Assembly (NCBI GenBank): GCA_028023455.1
Contig: JAQFVV010006197.1
Span: forward strand, 19,961,254-20,025,253
DNA: 64,000 nt
DNA from: Epiperipatus broadwayi
Lineage: Eukaryota > Onychophora > Udeonychophora > Euonychophora > Peripatidae
Direction of reading: 5' to 3'
Under the pieces are notes generated by a model. The model searched no databases. It had not been told where the DNA came from and worked only from the letters and a program-made list of their open reading frames with translations. A program made the position numbers and the translations under genes. Positions 26,338 through 38,340 of this stretch are shown one piece after another (positions within the stretch are counted from its first letter, which is position 1; every line of letters starts with the position of its first letter).

Positions 26338-28190
26338 CAATGATTTGTTTTCTGCATTAAAATTAATAATAGCAAGATGAATAAGATCATTCACTGATCA
26401 TGCAAAGTTTTCATATTATATAACATCTTGTTGGAGTGAAGAAGTCAAAATAAATCTCTTGAATTGCACTATTCATGTTTAAGTTTGACATGAAAATGTG
26501 ACATTGTCTGATAGTGAACCACAATTACCAATAAAATTAATGATTGAAATTTAAACTATCGTAGAAAAAAAACTATTACCTTATAGAGATACAATTCATT
26601 AATTAGGGAAACCACAATTCCATTCTTATCATGCAATTCATTGTTATTACTATCACCATTATTATTCTTTAGGCTTTTATGTATATTAATTATTTCTGCC
26701 CAACTCAACTTATTATTTAAAAAGATGTAGAGATAACAAGTTCCTCAAACAATTAATGCACTTTTCTTTTCTGTGGGAAATTAAGTAGTAACATGATTAT
26801 GATCACAAGAAATACATTAAGCTCTTTTATACTAATTATGATAATTAGAAGTGAAAATGCCTTATTCTATATGGTAATTGTTGAATTGTTGTGACACAAA
26901 GTCTATTAAGAATTAGTTTGTTTGCATGTCAATATTGTCATGCCACATCAGTTTTATAAAATTATTTGTTGAAGAAAAACGTTTATAATATACTATACAT
27001 TTATAAACTAAAGACTGCTTTTTTATACATATAATATACACTTTTTAAATTGTTTTCAAATTTGCAAGTCACTTCGTCTGTGCTGAATATAATCCTGTAA
27101 ACATTTGTAATCTGCACAACGAGTAATTAATAAATCTAATATACTACATAATCATAAATATAAAAATGATAATAATTTCAACTGCTTTTGAAAAAAAAAT
27201 TAATAAAAAAAAAATTTAAATTTTCTAAATTTTAATTTTTTAATTCACAAATAAACTGATGGGTTATGCATTCAAAAAATATCCCAGACAAATTACTGAT
27301 GTAATCTTTTTTACATAAGTAAAGTAATTTGGAATTTTTAACGTAATATCATTTATCTTTTACATTTCAACAATAATTTTTATCATAAGAAGAATAAAAG
27401 TAAAAAATATATTTTGTTATTATATATAAGAAAAAAGGTACAGATATTTTAATGAAAATATCATTTAACCAGTTTATTTATCCAAGTGAGGGATTTCGTA
27501 GAGAGAAATAGAGAAAAAGTGCTGCAATTTATCAAATGAAAAATTTGCATATATTTTATTTTGATATTTTAAATGCAAAAAAATCTAAAGTGTCAGAATA
27601 ATTAAAAACAGAGTGACTTCAAAGAATTAAGTCCTGCCTTGACATAAGTCCTCTTTGTTATCAGATTTTAATCTGCTTTGTGAGATTACTCTAAGAAAAT
27701 TATTTGAATGACAATAACCTTGACTTTTTTGTGAAGTTTATCAAGATTCACAATTATTTTTCACAATAATTATGTAATTTACAAAAAATCAAAAAGATAC
27801 ATGATTACATATTTATTTTATATATACACCTTTATCTCACTTAGCTAGGTAATTAATTGGCCCTTCAAACTTTATCTTAAGCAAGAATATTGCATAAAGA
27901 ACAAGTAGTTATAATGGTTTCCTATGGGAAAAAATTTGGCTGGTTACTCCAGCTAAATATTGCATTACAAAGTGTAAACAAACAACTTAATCTAGTATAT
28001 ATAGTAATAATAAAATAACTCCCTTAATGTACATTATATGCTTGTGTAAATTGTGCTCTGTTTATTATGTAAATATGCAGTTAAAATATGTATTTATGTA
28101 TGATAATGTAACTTAAATCAATGTAAAAATACACTTATCTTAAATTTGTTCTTTCTGGTAATTTATTCATCAATCATAATTGTCTAATTT
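26338..28190. other. AT-rich stretch without recognised gene
   Basis: I found no supportable coding frame or named repeat. Confidence 0.4.
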
Positions 28191-28286
28191 TCTGAATCAG
28201 GTATTGCTTGTGGAGGAGTGCACCTGATGATAATTGAGGGTCTAGAGAAACAGTTTAACATGGTTGACATGCTTCTTGGATTTTTT

Positions 28287-28529
28287 TTATATGGAATGCC
28301 ATGATTTCATGATGTTGGAAAATTTGGATACACCTATGATGGTTTGAGCACTTTGTTCTATTTTGTCTTTGTTTTTAAAAATAGCAATGACAATAACCAT
28401 GGGCAAACCCATAGAAAAACAGATATCAAGATTTCCTTTTTCTCTTTCCAGTCAACTTAAGATATCCATTTCTGTTTCCAAGCTCAGAGATTTTCTTGAT
28501 TTTTTCATGGACATATTAGTTGCAGCCAT
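28287..28529 (-). pseudogene. Tigger/pogo transposase N-terminal fragment (CENP-B-type HTH)
   Basis: Read on the minus strand from an ATG at 28529, a single frame of about 80 codons has one internal stop (TGA). It carries RKSLSLETEMDIL near residues 11-23, then DICFSMGLPMVIVIAIFKN, then KDKIEQSAQ. This is the psq/CENP-B-N helix-turn-helix that opens Tigger and other pogo-group transposases. It first recognises terminal repeats (family knowledge). The second HTH and the DDD catalytic domain are not found in the next few hundred bases, so only the 5' end of the gene survives. A domesticated exon is an alternative, but the stop argues against it. Confidence 0.7.
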
Positions 28530-28690
28530 AATTCTAATTGAAAATGTATGTAATTGACAGAAAAAAAAACTTCTTTTACCCATCCAAAAGTACAGTAAAA
28601 TAGATGAGAAAGTAAAAGCAAACTAGCAGGTAACAGTTTTTTGTGTTCTTTCATGCAACTGTTTTTCATTGTGCTGAAAAAAATATTCAT

Positions 28691-31600
28691 ACTGAGGTTT
28701 TATTTTTTTTCATATTTGTACTACTACCTTTTATTACTTACATGAAATTATTTAAAGTTTTAAAAAAGTTTAATAACAACTTATTTAATTGCTCATAAAA
28801 GCTTGTTATTTAGATGAATGAGTAGTAATACGAGCATATTATACATTATCAAAACTACTTAAAAAAATTTTAATATATTAAAAAAAAGTATCTAATGTAT
28901 TCTGTGTTTGCATATTGGAATCAATATTTAAGGCTTTGTTTTTTACAATATGTACTATGCAGATCTAAATAAAAACCATTTTATATACAAATACATATGC
29001 TACCTGTGGCATTTTAATTTGCCATGAGATGTCACATTTTATTAAGTGTGGTAGACACATTCTTTGAAATGATTTAATTTTTTTTCAGTTAGTGCAGTTG
29101 AATTACTTAAATAAATATTAAAGGTATGAATTTTGCATAAATTTTTTAAAACTAAATCTACATTTACATTAATAGTTTTATGCTGCATAAAATTTTAATT
29201 TTTTTTTCAGTTCTACTTATTTGAGATGTTTTAAAATTGAGCAAATAAATTGTTATTTTTAATTTAGATTTAGTAATTTTTGATTATACAAAGTTCATTA
29301 CTATAAAATCATCCCCCCCCCCCAAATAACAATTATGGTAATGAAATTAGAACATGATGATCATTATTTCTGCTGCAAGCAAAGTACTGTTAGTAAAAAA
29401 TTTAATCCCTAAAAGTGAGTGAATACAGTATACAATTTTAAAACTAATGTACACATTTTAAAATTTAATATGATATTTATATATTTGGTTGTTATATTAA
29501 AATATGATTTTGATTATTCATTATACTGAATGAAACACTTGGAGTGGGGGGGGGGTCTTTGTAATCATTAATAATGAAAATCTTTACTTTTGATATATCA
29601 TTAATGAAGAACTCGCTGTCTTGCAAAGACGCTAGATAAAAATTAAATAAAATACTTTATTGCACATTCATTAATCATATTTTAAATTTATAATCAAAGT
29701 ACTGTGTATACAACACTACTATCGTGTACTGTATTGTTTATTATGAATAAACTCTGTACTGAGCAGTTTCAATATGAAAGTCACTATTTTGCTTTTAGAT
29801 GGCATAGCATTAATAACTATCCTTTGATATCAACAGTCTTACAAAATGGCCACCAAAATTTTTTTTTTAAAAATATTATATGATTGTTATAGTGGATAAT
29901 AAATTGTAAATCAAAATAGTAGATACAAATTGATGATGATCATTGCTGTAAATCCTCACATAAAGAACAAGCAGTAAATCGGGTATAGCTGTACATGCTT
30001 TATTTTTTAAAGTAGAAGGTAATAAGTTCTAGAATAATGACAATAAAGAATGTCATGGCATTATGATAACACGTTATTTTAAACTGATTGCTAATACATC
30101 ATTACTGATGCTCTATTAGGACATTTTGCAATATTGTAAAAATTATTAAATATTTGTAATATTTTAAAGCATAATTTGATAGATTTATCAGATATATCAT
30201 TTATTCATTCAAATTTTAAACACAAATGCCAATAAAAGATTTTGTTGGATTCAAGAAATCAATCTGCTCCTCATGATCATTGAATGATAAAACAGTTCTT
30301 TGTTTTCATTAACAATCTTATTTTTTCAATATTTGCAAAGTTCAAATGTAATTTTTTAAAAATTTATTTCATTTGCAAATATATATTATTACCAAATCAA
30401 ATTCAGTTTATTAGATCCTGGTATAGAATAACAGTTTAATACTAAAATAAATATTGAAAACTTACAAAACTCTCATCAGGGAAAACAATTAAATCTGTTA
30501 CCTGTATTAAATCATTTAGAAAAGTGAAGAACTACTTAATATTAAATAATTTTTCTTGTTCTTTTAATAATGTTTGTTGTCTTTAGATGATTCATTCTAT
30601 CGTTTCATAAAGCCTTTAGCTTGTGTTTGGAAAGTGAGAATATTCATTTATATAGTTAAATCTACAAAGTGTGTGTGTGCATTAGCTTGTTGACTTATTA
30701 ATATTACAGTTTATATTAAAAAACATAGTGCTATAAAAAATAAATGTCTTAGTTAAATTCAAGAAAAATATAAATAACAATTATGCAATATTTAAATTTT
30801 ATTTATAAATAATTTATATGTTTAGTAATATAAAAATAAGAAAAAAGTGGGTAAAAATTATATATTGAGACTCCCTTTAGTTAAATGACAACAGAAAATA
30901 ATAGAATATAAAATCCATGAATAAAATGAAAGAAAATCTATACAGAAATATTAAAATGATTTAACAATATAAATAAATTAACTTCAGATACAGTTTTAAA
31001 CTATACTAAATAATGCTGCCACATTCAGAATTTTTAATGTATCAAAAAAATTATATTATAATAGTATAATACTGATGCAAGTACCTGACTTCCAAGGCTC
31101 TGATTGGTTGTTTCTTGTTCTCTCCACAAGAATGATTTTGTCAGTTCTGTTTTTTCATTTTGATTTTGGAAATGAAATCATATATTTTCTATTCTTTTTT
31201 TTTTACACATTTCCCCCTCAAAATATTTGTCAAATATTAATTATTTTAGAAGAATAATTCAGATTTTAGTAGAAAATAATTGCTTTTTTTACAGAAAAAC
31301 AAGTTGATAAAGAAATCAATAACATATAGTACCAATTTATAACTGAATGACTAATATACATTTTATATTGACTACTATAGATTATTTTCATCAATTATAC
31401 ATAGAAATGTATTAAAAAAACATTCATTTACTTTAATAATCTGATGAATTATTAATTTGTATTTCAGAAACTAAACTGAAAAAAATATAATTTAAAAATT
31501 CAAATATATTTTTACTGCTGATTCTGTAATTGACAAATCAAAAGTTCAAACTTTTAACTGAATTGACCTATTGGAATTTGTACAAAGAAAACATTAATTG

Positions 31601-34600
31601 GAATACAATACCAATCAGAAGTGACAACATTAGATATTGTGAAACAATACATTATATACAAAATTACATTTTTTTAAAATAATATTTTACAAAAAATTAA
31701 ATATACTTATATAAAAACAAACAAAAGTTATATATATAAATTAAAATTTTCAATTCATTTATTTTTCTGATAACCCTTGCAAACTAATTATGCCATTTAT
31801 CATTATTCATTAATGCATTTTTTGAAAGTGAAATACTTTTTGGTCCATGATTGCAATAACAAATATTTTAAAATGATATCAAGTCTCTTCTGCAAAAAAT
31901 GAATTATTTGTTATCATTTCTTTTCATAATATGTAATTAAACAAAATACATTTAAAATACATTTTTAAAAAACATTTCAATTTTTCCCCCCTAGCCTCTG
32001 TAGAAGAAAAAGTTTTAGAGTATTTTGCATATGACTGACAAGATTAATTAAAACATGAAATAAAAAATTATAAGATATATATATAATGTTTTAGACATTT
32101 ATGTGTATATGAAAAAAAATCATTCTGTAATTAGTATATTGATAATATATTACTTTAGTATCCATCCTCAAAGTGTAAATTCTGAGAAATTTTAAAATTA
32201 GTCTGATTCATTTAATATCAAATCTGTGGGAAGTTAATAACAACAAATATTCTAGAATTATTTCATATTATTTTAAAATTAAAAAAAAAAGCTTTTTTTT
32301 TTAAAAAAGTAACAAATAAAAAATGAATAAAACACTTTAATATACAATACTACAAATGAAGTATCTATAGCAATAAAAAAACGAAAAAGATATAAAGAAC
32401 CTTAAACAATGTATAATTATTATTATACATTAAACATTTTTTGTTTCTGTTTTTCATATTTTAATTGATTATTTATGTTTTATTATGCACTTATCTTAAA
32501 AGAATATCATCTATTTTTGCAATTTAAATATTATAAAAGTACTTAAAATAAAAGCTATTAATTTTACTATAAAATATAATACTTAAGTTGCATCAGCTTA
32601 TTTAACGAAAAATAACAATTTAGAATGGCAGTTGCCCTCATTATTAATTGATAAATAATATCAATTTTAAAAGAAATTTCCAATAAGTTTTATTTATATT
32701 TGCTATTGTAATTATTTTCTGTAATATAAAACATTCTGAAAATCATGATCATCAAAGAGGTTAATTATTCATACAAACAGCTCTGTATGAATAAGTAATA
32801 AAAAAGCAAAAAAGTTACATAATAATAATAGTACCAATCTAAGTATAATCAATGAATTAAAAAAAATTTACTATAAGAAGAATGATTAGAACAAAGAAAA
32901 AGCTACTAAACATTTAAGAGAGAGTTTGATTATGATTTAGTACTTTGTTTAGTTTTTGTACAAATATAATAAATTAATTAAGGACAAAGGCCTTCTCACA
33001 AATCCTTCAAGGAAAAACAAAAAAAAAAAAAACAGCATTATATTCCATGCTTTAAAATTGTCAGGGGTTTTCTGTAGTTTTTTTTTTTTTTAGTTTTCTA
33101 TCATTATTCTTTCAATCTCCCAGATAAAAATATTTAAATATTGACTCACTAATTTTTAGAAACAGCTAGGATGATTAGGAGTCAGATATTTAAAGAAAAA
33201 AAATCACAAGGTTTTGTAACCAGACAATTTTTTATCTAACAGCTAAGCCTCAAATTGTGTGCATGGTAAATGCATGAAATAATCCTTACACTATAAGATC
33301 CTTCGTTTTAAACATTGTAAGTAAAAATATGTACATCATCTTTCTCAAACTTTTTATCCATGAATTGATAGATTTTATCTCATGTTATAATAAAAAAATA
33401 ACATATTATTAGAGACCTATAGTGTTTTTGGAAAAATGTATTTAAAAGTTACTTAGATTTAATGCAATGGTAATAAAATTTTAAATATTGTTAAATTAAA
33501 TTAGTTAGGTTATTAAATTGCTTTAATTACGGATAAAAGAACACTGGATAATGAAGAATACAATCTTCCTACTGTATATAATTCATATATATAAACTTCA
33601 TTCCCACATTTTAAGGTCAATTAAAAATATTATACAATAGTAATAATCAAACAATTAGTTATTTGTAAGGTCGTATAACATTCAAGTATCAAAAAAAAAA
33701 GAGATTGAGCTCTGATTCAAGACTTTTTAGCTCTTGAAAGTATCACTCACTATATTAATGTGCTAAACCAAACAGGAATTAAATATGTTAGTTTTCAAAA
33801 GCAATAATAACAAAAAATTCAATTATTTCCAATGGTAACTTTCCAATAACTTTTAATATCATAGATATTATAAGATAATAATAGCAATTATAAACAAAAA
33901 AGCAGAAAAAGAAATCCCCAGGCTGATTACTTTCAACTTTTAAAATTTAATTTAATTATTTAACAATGAACATTCAAATTTAAATTAATATTTTCTTTAT
34001 ATATATATAAAGTGACGCGCAACAGGATTTACTTAATATATTTTATTTTAAAAAATAAAATGGTTTAAATTGCCAGAAATATTAATGAAATTTAATACAG
34101 TTAAAGAAACAATGTTAAGAGTGAAAAATGAGATATATGCCTCCCTCCATTTCCCGTTTTTTTTTTTTTTTTAAAAAAAGAATTTATAAAATAAGCTTTT
34201 TAGCTTCACGCTTCCAATTTTTCTGCAGACTGATTTCTAAATGGTATTTTCATTTTTTTAAAAATAAATTTAAAAGAAATTCAAGTACCGTATTTACACC
34301 TCTCTTCTTATATTTTCTACTTAAGCTGAAAATTTGATAACAAAAACTAAAAGAATTTGCATCTAATAAGTTTATGCTAATAATCCAAGCGCAGATGTTT
34401 TACAACAGAATTTTTTTAAATGCATAGATTAGTTTACAGAAATAATATTTTTTTAAAAGCTAAAATGTTTTGTCATAATATTAAAAGCAATAGTTTTTAT
34501 TTTACCCAAAGTAATTCAGACTTTAAATCACTTTACTAAAAGTTTTAGGTGTTTTAAATATTTTTCAACATTCTTAACTTCTAAGCCTGATTTGTAAAGA

Positions 34601-34885
34601 TTCTAAAGTTTTATATATATATAATTTCATTTATCTCATATATCAGTACTGAATCTGAGCAAAAGCACAATCAATATTATATTTTACATATATATATATT
34701 CTGAAAGAACAAGGTTATATACTGTATATAAACTGCATTTTTTTTCTTTAATTAAAGACAAGCAGAAATCAAAATACTTTAAATTTATATTAATTTACAA
34801 AGCAAAAACTTTGCTAAATGATAATAAAATATTATCATTTTTATAACAATACAAAATTATAAATAACTAATGATGATTAACTATT
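28691..34885. other. Long AT-rich stretch without recognised gene
   Basis: Six kilobases of A/T tracts with C or G runs (29313, 29546). A SINE-like scrap may lie near 33700-33770. Open frames here are short and of low complexity, and none could be assigned. Confidence 0.4.
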
Positions 34886-34890
34886 ATTTT

Positions 34891-34925
34891 TTGTTGTTGT
34901 TGCTGTTGTTGTTGTAGTAGTAGTT

Positions 34926-35021
<96 letters not shown>

Positions 35022-35035
35022 ATAATAATAATAAT
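34891..35035. repeat. Compound trinucleotide microsatellite (TTG)n(TAG)n(TAA)n
   Basis: TTG repeats pass into about 35 TAG units and then TAA units. The run ends exactly where a LINE copy begins. The polyLeu, polyThr and similar frames across it are artefacts of the repeat. Confidence 0.95.
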
Positions 35036-35192
35036 TGAAGCCACAGAAAATAAAACAAGCACAGACAAGAAACTAAAACACACAACGCATTGAGGGTGAC
35101 CCAGAACTAGATGACGTAAAAGGGAAAATTAAGGAACTGGATGGCATACAACATAATAAACAAAGTAAGCAAAAACAGATAAAGAAGATACA

Positions 35193-35807
35193 GTGGAAGC
35201 AATGGCAGACAAGAACATAAAACACATCAAATACATTGAGGCCATCCATGAACTAGTTGGCTTAAAAGTGGAAAATAAGCCACTGGACAACATACAAAAT
35301 AATAATAACCAAAGTAAGCTTAAAATGGCACACCAGGAAAAGCCAGCTCAGCTCTATGAGCAAGAGAGATTAAACAATGAAAAAGAGGATAAGAGAATTG
35401 CAGCAAAGGTAAGACATATGAAATATGACCAACAAAATCAGTCAAAGAGTGCAAATAAAGATTACATGCAAATTATGGCACTTGAGACTGAAACTGAAGA
35501 TGTATTTCATGTAGATAGAAGATGCAAAATTTCAACCAAAGTCATACCATGGCCAACAATTATTAGTAAAACATCTGCTGAAATGATGGAGGCTATTACT
35601 CCAGATCTGCCTACCCAAATAGAAATGAACACTGAAGATAGGTGCAAACCAAGGCATCCACCAAAACAAGATAGAAGATATAAAAAGGTGAGAATTGAAC
35701 AAGAGAATCCTCACAGTGAGCAGGAAATATGTAATTGGGCTGTAGCAGTGGATGAAGAGAGTGGCCTGGTGTTTCAAGATGCAGTGGAAATCAAGGAAGA
35801 AAAGTAA
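35193..35807 (+). pseudogene. LINE ORF1 (C-terminal part), copy 1
   Basis: An open frame of 204 residues is rich in Lys, Glu and Gln. Residues around 130-165 (MMEAITPDLP, then PRHPPKQDRRYKKVR) match the end of copy 2's ORF1, where the same place reads RPGRPPKKNRGPKK, an AT-hook-like basic motif. Here the motif has decayed (PRHPPK). The beginning of the frame is part of an internal tandem repeat: 35083-35185 and 35230-35330 share ATTGAGG, GAACTAG and CAAAGTAAGC blocks about 147 bases apart. The RRM-like part and zinc knuckle of copy 2 are not present. The role in the family is an RNA-binding chaperone of the retrotransposition particle. Confidence 0.7.
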
Positions 35808-35848
35808 GAAGACATGAATTCCTAAACTCAAAGGAAAAAAAATTATCA

Positions 35849-36345
35849 ATGAAACTTAAAATTGCTGTTTTAAATATCAGAGGACTTAATGCAATCAATA
35901 AAAATTTCAAAGTCAGAAATTGGACAAATCAAATCCGAGCCCATATAACAAGGATTATTAGAAACAAAGATATATGCAGGCTTGGCAATAAATCTAGTTA
36001 TCTACCTGAGGGGCCAGGGCTTCTCTGCATGTTCCAGAGATTCATCTTCCCCATCTGCAAAAACTGGAATAGTAATTGCTCAAGATTGTCCTTTTGAAAA
36101 TTTCAAAATACTTTTACATTGATTCAAACCTTCTAATAATAACACTGGCTCAAAAATAATTACAATGAATATAGTGCTTGTATATATGCCATTAGAAAAG
36201 CAAAAGATAGAATCTATAATTTATGATATAAATTCAATTCTTGCCATGAATGCAAGTCCCACTGTTCTGGTTGGGGACTGCAACTCATCTTATGAAGAAC
36301 TTATACAGAAATCACTCCTATTGGACAATAATGTGATTAATTAAC
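35849..36345 (+). pseudogene. LINE ORF2 endonuclease fragment, copy 1
   Basis: It starts at an ATG 41 bases after ORF1 with MKLKIAVLNIRGLNA, the usual first strand of an APE endonuclease. After a frameshift near 36005 come PRDSSSPSAKTG-type and LVYMPLEKQKIESI blocks, then VGDCNSSYEEL, where copy 2 reads IGDFNLKYQEF. The element then jumps to 3' UTR. The endonuclease is incomplete and shifted, so no activity is expected. Confidence 0.7.
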
Positions 36346-36520
36346 ATTACTAAAGTGGACACAATCATGTAAAATTACCCGTATAGATATGTACTTTTAA
36401 AAAAATGAATATTGTAGCACTTGAAATTGAAATGACAATAATAAGATTCAACATGTATCTTGCTATGGCATTGTAATCTTATGTAACTAAAAGGATCAAT
36501 AAAGTTTACTATTGTTGAAA

Positions 36521-36571
36521 CATCATCATCATAATAATAATAACAATAATAATAACAATAACAATAATAAT
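36521..36571. repeat. (AAT/AAC)n tail between LINE copies 1 and 2
   Basis: CATCATCAT passes into mixed AAT and AAC units. It is the 3' tail of copy 1, and copy 2 starts immediately afterwards. Confidence 0.9.
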
Positions 36572-36789
36572 AGGTGCATGCGCGTGTATGCCTAAGTCAT
36601 CAAGAACGAAGGTCTTATTAATAATCTTTTTTTCCCCTTATTCTAATCGTTTTCACACTTAAAAACTGGGATATATATCTGTGATAGATAAAGACAGCGA
36701 TGGCTGGTTACTGAACAGTTGTTTTCTAGCAAAAAGTAAGTAATACGGTCGTTCGTAACAAAAAATAAATTCTAACGTCATAAACAAGC
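36572..36789 (+). promoter_or_regulatory. Putative LINE 5' UTR / internal promoter region
   Basis: It is richer in G and C than its surroundings and holds CpG-containing words (TGCATGCGCGTG, ACGGTCGTTCG). It ends at the ATG of ORF1. LINEs of this kind usually carry an internal promoter here; that this stretch acts so is inference. Confidence 0.45.
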
Positions 36790-38312
36790 ATGGCGTCGCG
36801 TCAAGAAGCAAAGGAAGTAAATTGTGCTCAAACAAATGGCGATAAAATGAAAACTGTGGCTATCACAAAAACATACGTCAACGTAACAAAAATAAACCAG
36901 CAGCCTTACAGCATCGAAAAAAGTCCAGCATTAACACAGACAGCAAAATTTAGGAAGGTAAATCAAGCCGACATAAATAATTTAAACCTCATAGAAAACA
37001 ATAATGAAGAGCCATCCCCAACGATATGGAATCAAGATGAACTGTAAGAAATAAACATTAATTTCAACAGCACCATCCCAAAAAAATTATTCGCAACTTT
37101 CCAAAATTTGTTTCATCAAGATTATTACTGTTAGCTGTCACCGATAGAAATTTAACACTTTATAAATTCCCCAGAGAGCTTCTTTACGAAGAGCTGACAG
37201 CAACAGCATTGTGGGATACAGTCTCTAGTATTGGAGAGCATCCAAACTCACGATACGTTGCAATTCAGTTTTTCGATGAACATCAGCATGCAAGATTTCA
37301 AACTAAAGTAAAAACTTTGTGAAGCTACGCACTAATAATAGTCGATCAAAGCTTGCAAAACTATTGTAACGGAATAATTAAAAACACTTACTTCGGATAT
37401 ACCATTCAGGATTTTCAAAAATTAATACAGTCACTTGGCAAAGCTATTTATATAAAACAAATCTACTTATCCGACACCCCCATACCGGTTTTCAGCAACA
37501 ACTTTCATTTCAAAATAAAGCTGAATGACAATGTAAACCCGGAGATATTCCAACACAAATAATTGACCAGAATGCAATACTGACCACTCACATAAAAGGA
37601 TTAAGACCAAGATGTTTTGCGTGCGGTGAAACTGGACCCTTAGCAATCGATTGCAACAACAAAATCAACCAGAAAAACCAACCGAGCTCTGAAGATCAAC
37701 CAACAGAAGCTCACCAACCAGAATCAAACAGTACAAAACAGATAATGAAAACAACTAATAAACAAGAAAAAAATTAATAAAAAAACCACAGATCAACAGC
37801 AATTGAATAATAAAAAAACTGCACACACATTGCCAGCACCTGAAATTCTGGATTTATCGACAAAATCAACACATAGAATTCAAACCCCCACTGATAAAAA
37901 AAACAGAAAGTCAACAGCCTCAAGAAGCTGCAATGGAAAAAACAGCGCACAATCTAAGTCAGCCTACCAAAGATACTGATGAAAAAGAGATAATAAAAAA
38001 ACAAATAAACTCACACAGTAATAGTGATCAAGAAAAAATATATATAACACACCAAACACCCAATATTAAAAATAATACAACAATGGAAATTATGGAAGAT
38101 ATCACTCCAAATATGCCTCAAATCACCAAAGCTGACACAGAACAAAGAAGAAGACCAGGCCGCCCACCAAAGAAAAATAGAGGACCCAAAAAAATCAAAA
38201 CAGAATCCAACCTTAGTCTTTCTGATCACAACAATACAACTACAGTGAAAACAGATGAAGATCTGGAAATGGAATATGAGAATGAATGGGAAGAAACACC
38301 AGATCAACCCTA
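36790..38312 (+). pseudogene. LINE ORF1 (nucleic-acid-binding protein), copy 2, frameshifted
   Basis: The start MASRQEAKEV at 36790 follows the UTR. The first 85 residues are open to 37047. After a shift comes a block around 37140-37560 containing YKFPRELLYEEL and IQFFDEHQHARF, then FHFKIKLNDN, with the look of the RRM-like domain common in LINE ORF1. A zinc knuckle near 37610-37655 reads CFACGETGPLAIDC, that is C-x2-C-x4-P-x4-C, with Pro where the zinc-binding His belongs. The last 126 residues (37933-38313) are open and include RPGRPPKKNRGPKK, an AT-hook-like motif, then an acidic end. Stops and shifts make it non-functional. Confidence 0.8.
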
Positions 38313-38340
38313 ATATTTAAATCTCAACCAAAAAACATAT

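Larger units (their letters stand above)
35036..36571 (+). mobile_element. Internally deleted LINE (copy 1)
   Basis: This non-LTR element contains part of ORF1, the first part of an APE-type endonuclease, and then jumps straight to the 3' end (ATCAATAAAGTTTACTATTG) and an AAT/AAC tail. RT, C-terminal zinc finger and most of ORF2 are missing. Its 3' end and coding segments match copy 2, which follows head-to-tail. It could only have moved with help from a complete relative. Confidence 0.8.

Noticed and set aside
31075-31257. 60-codon plus-strand frame as a small membrane protein
   Set aside because: Its poly-Phe and Leu composition comes from T-rich DNA, with no family resemblance or context.
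34867-35085. Minus-strand frames of polyleucine and polythreonine
   Set aside because: They are only translated (TAG)n/(TTG)n microsatellite.
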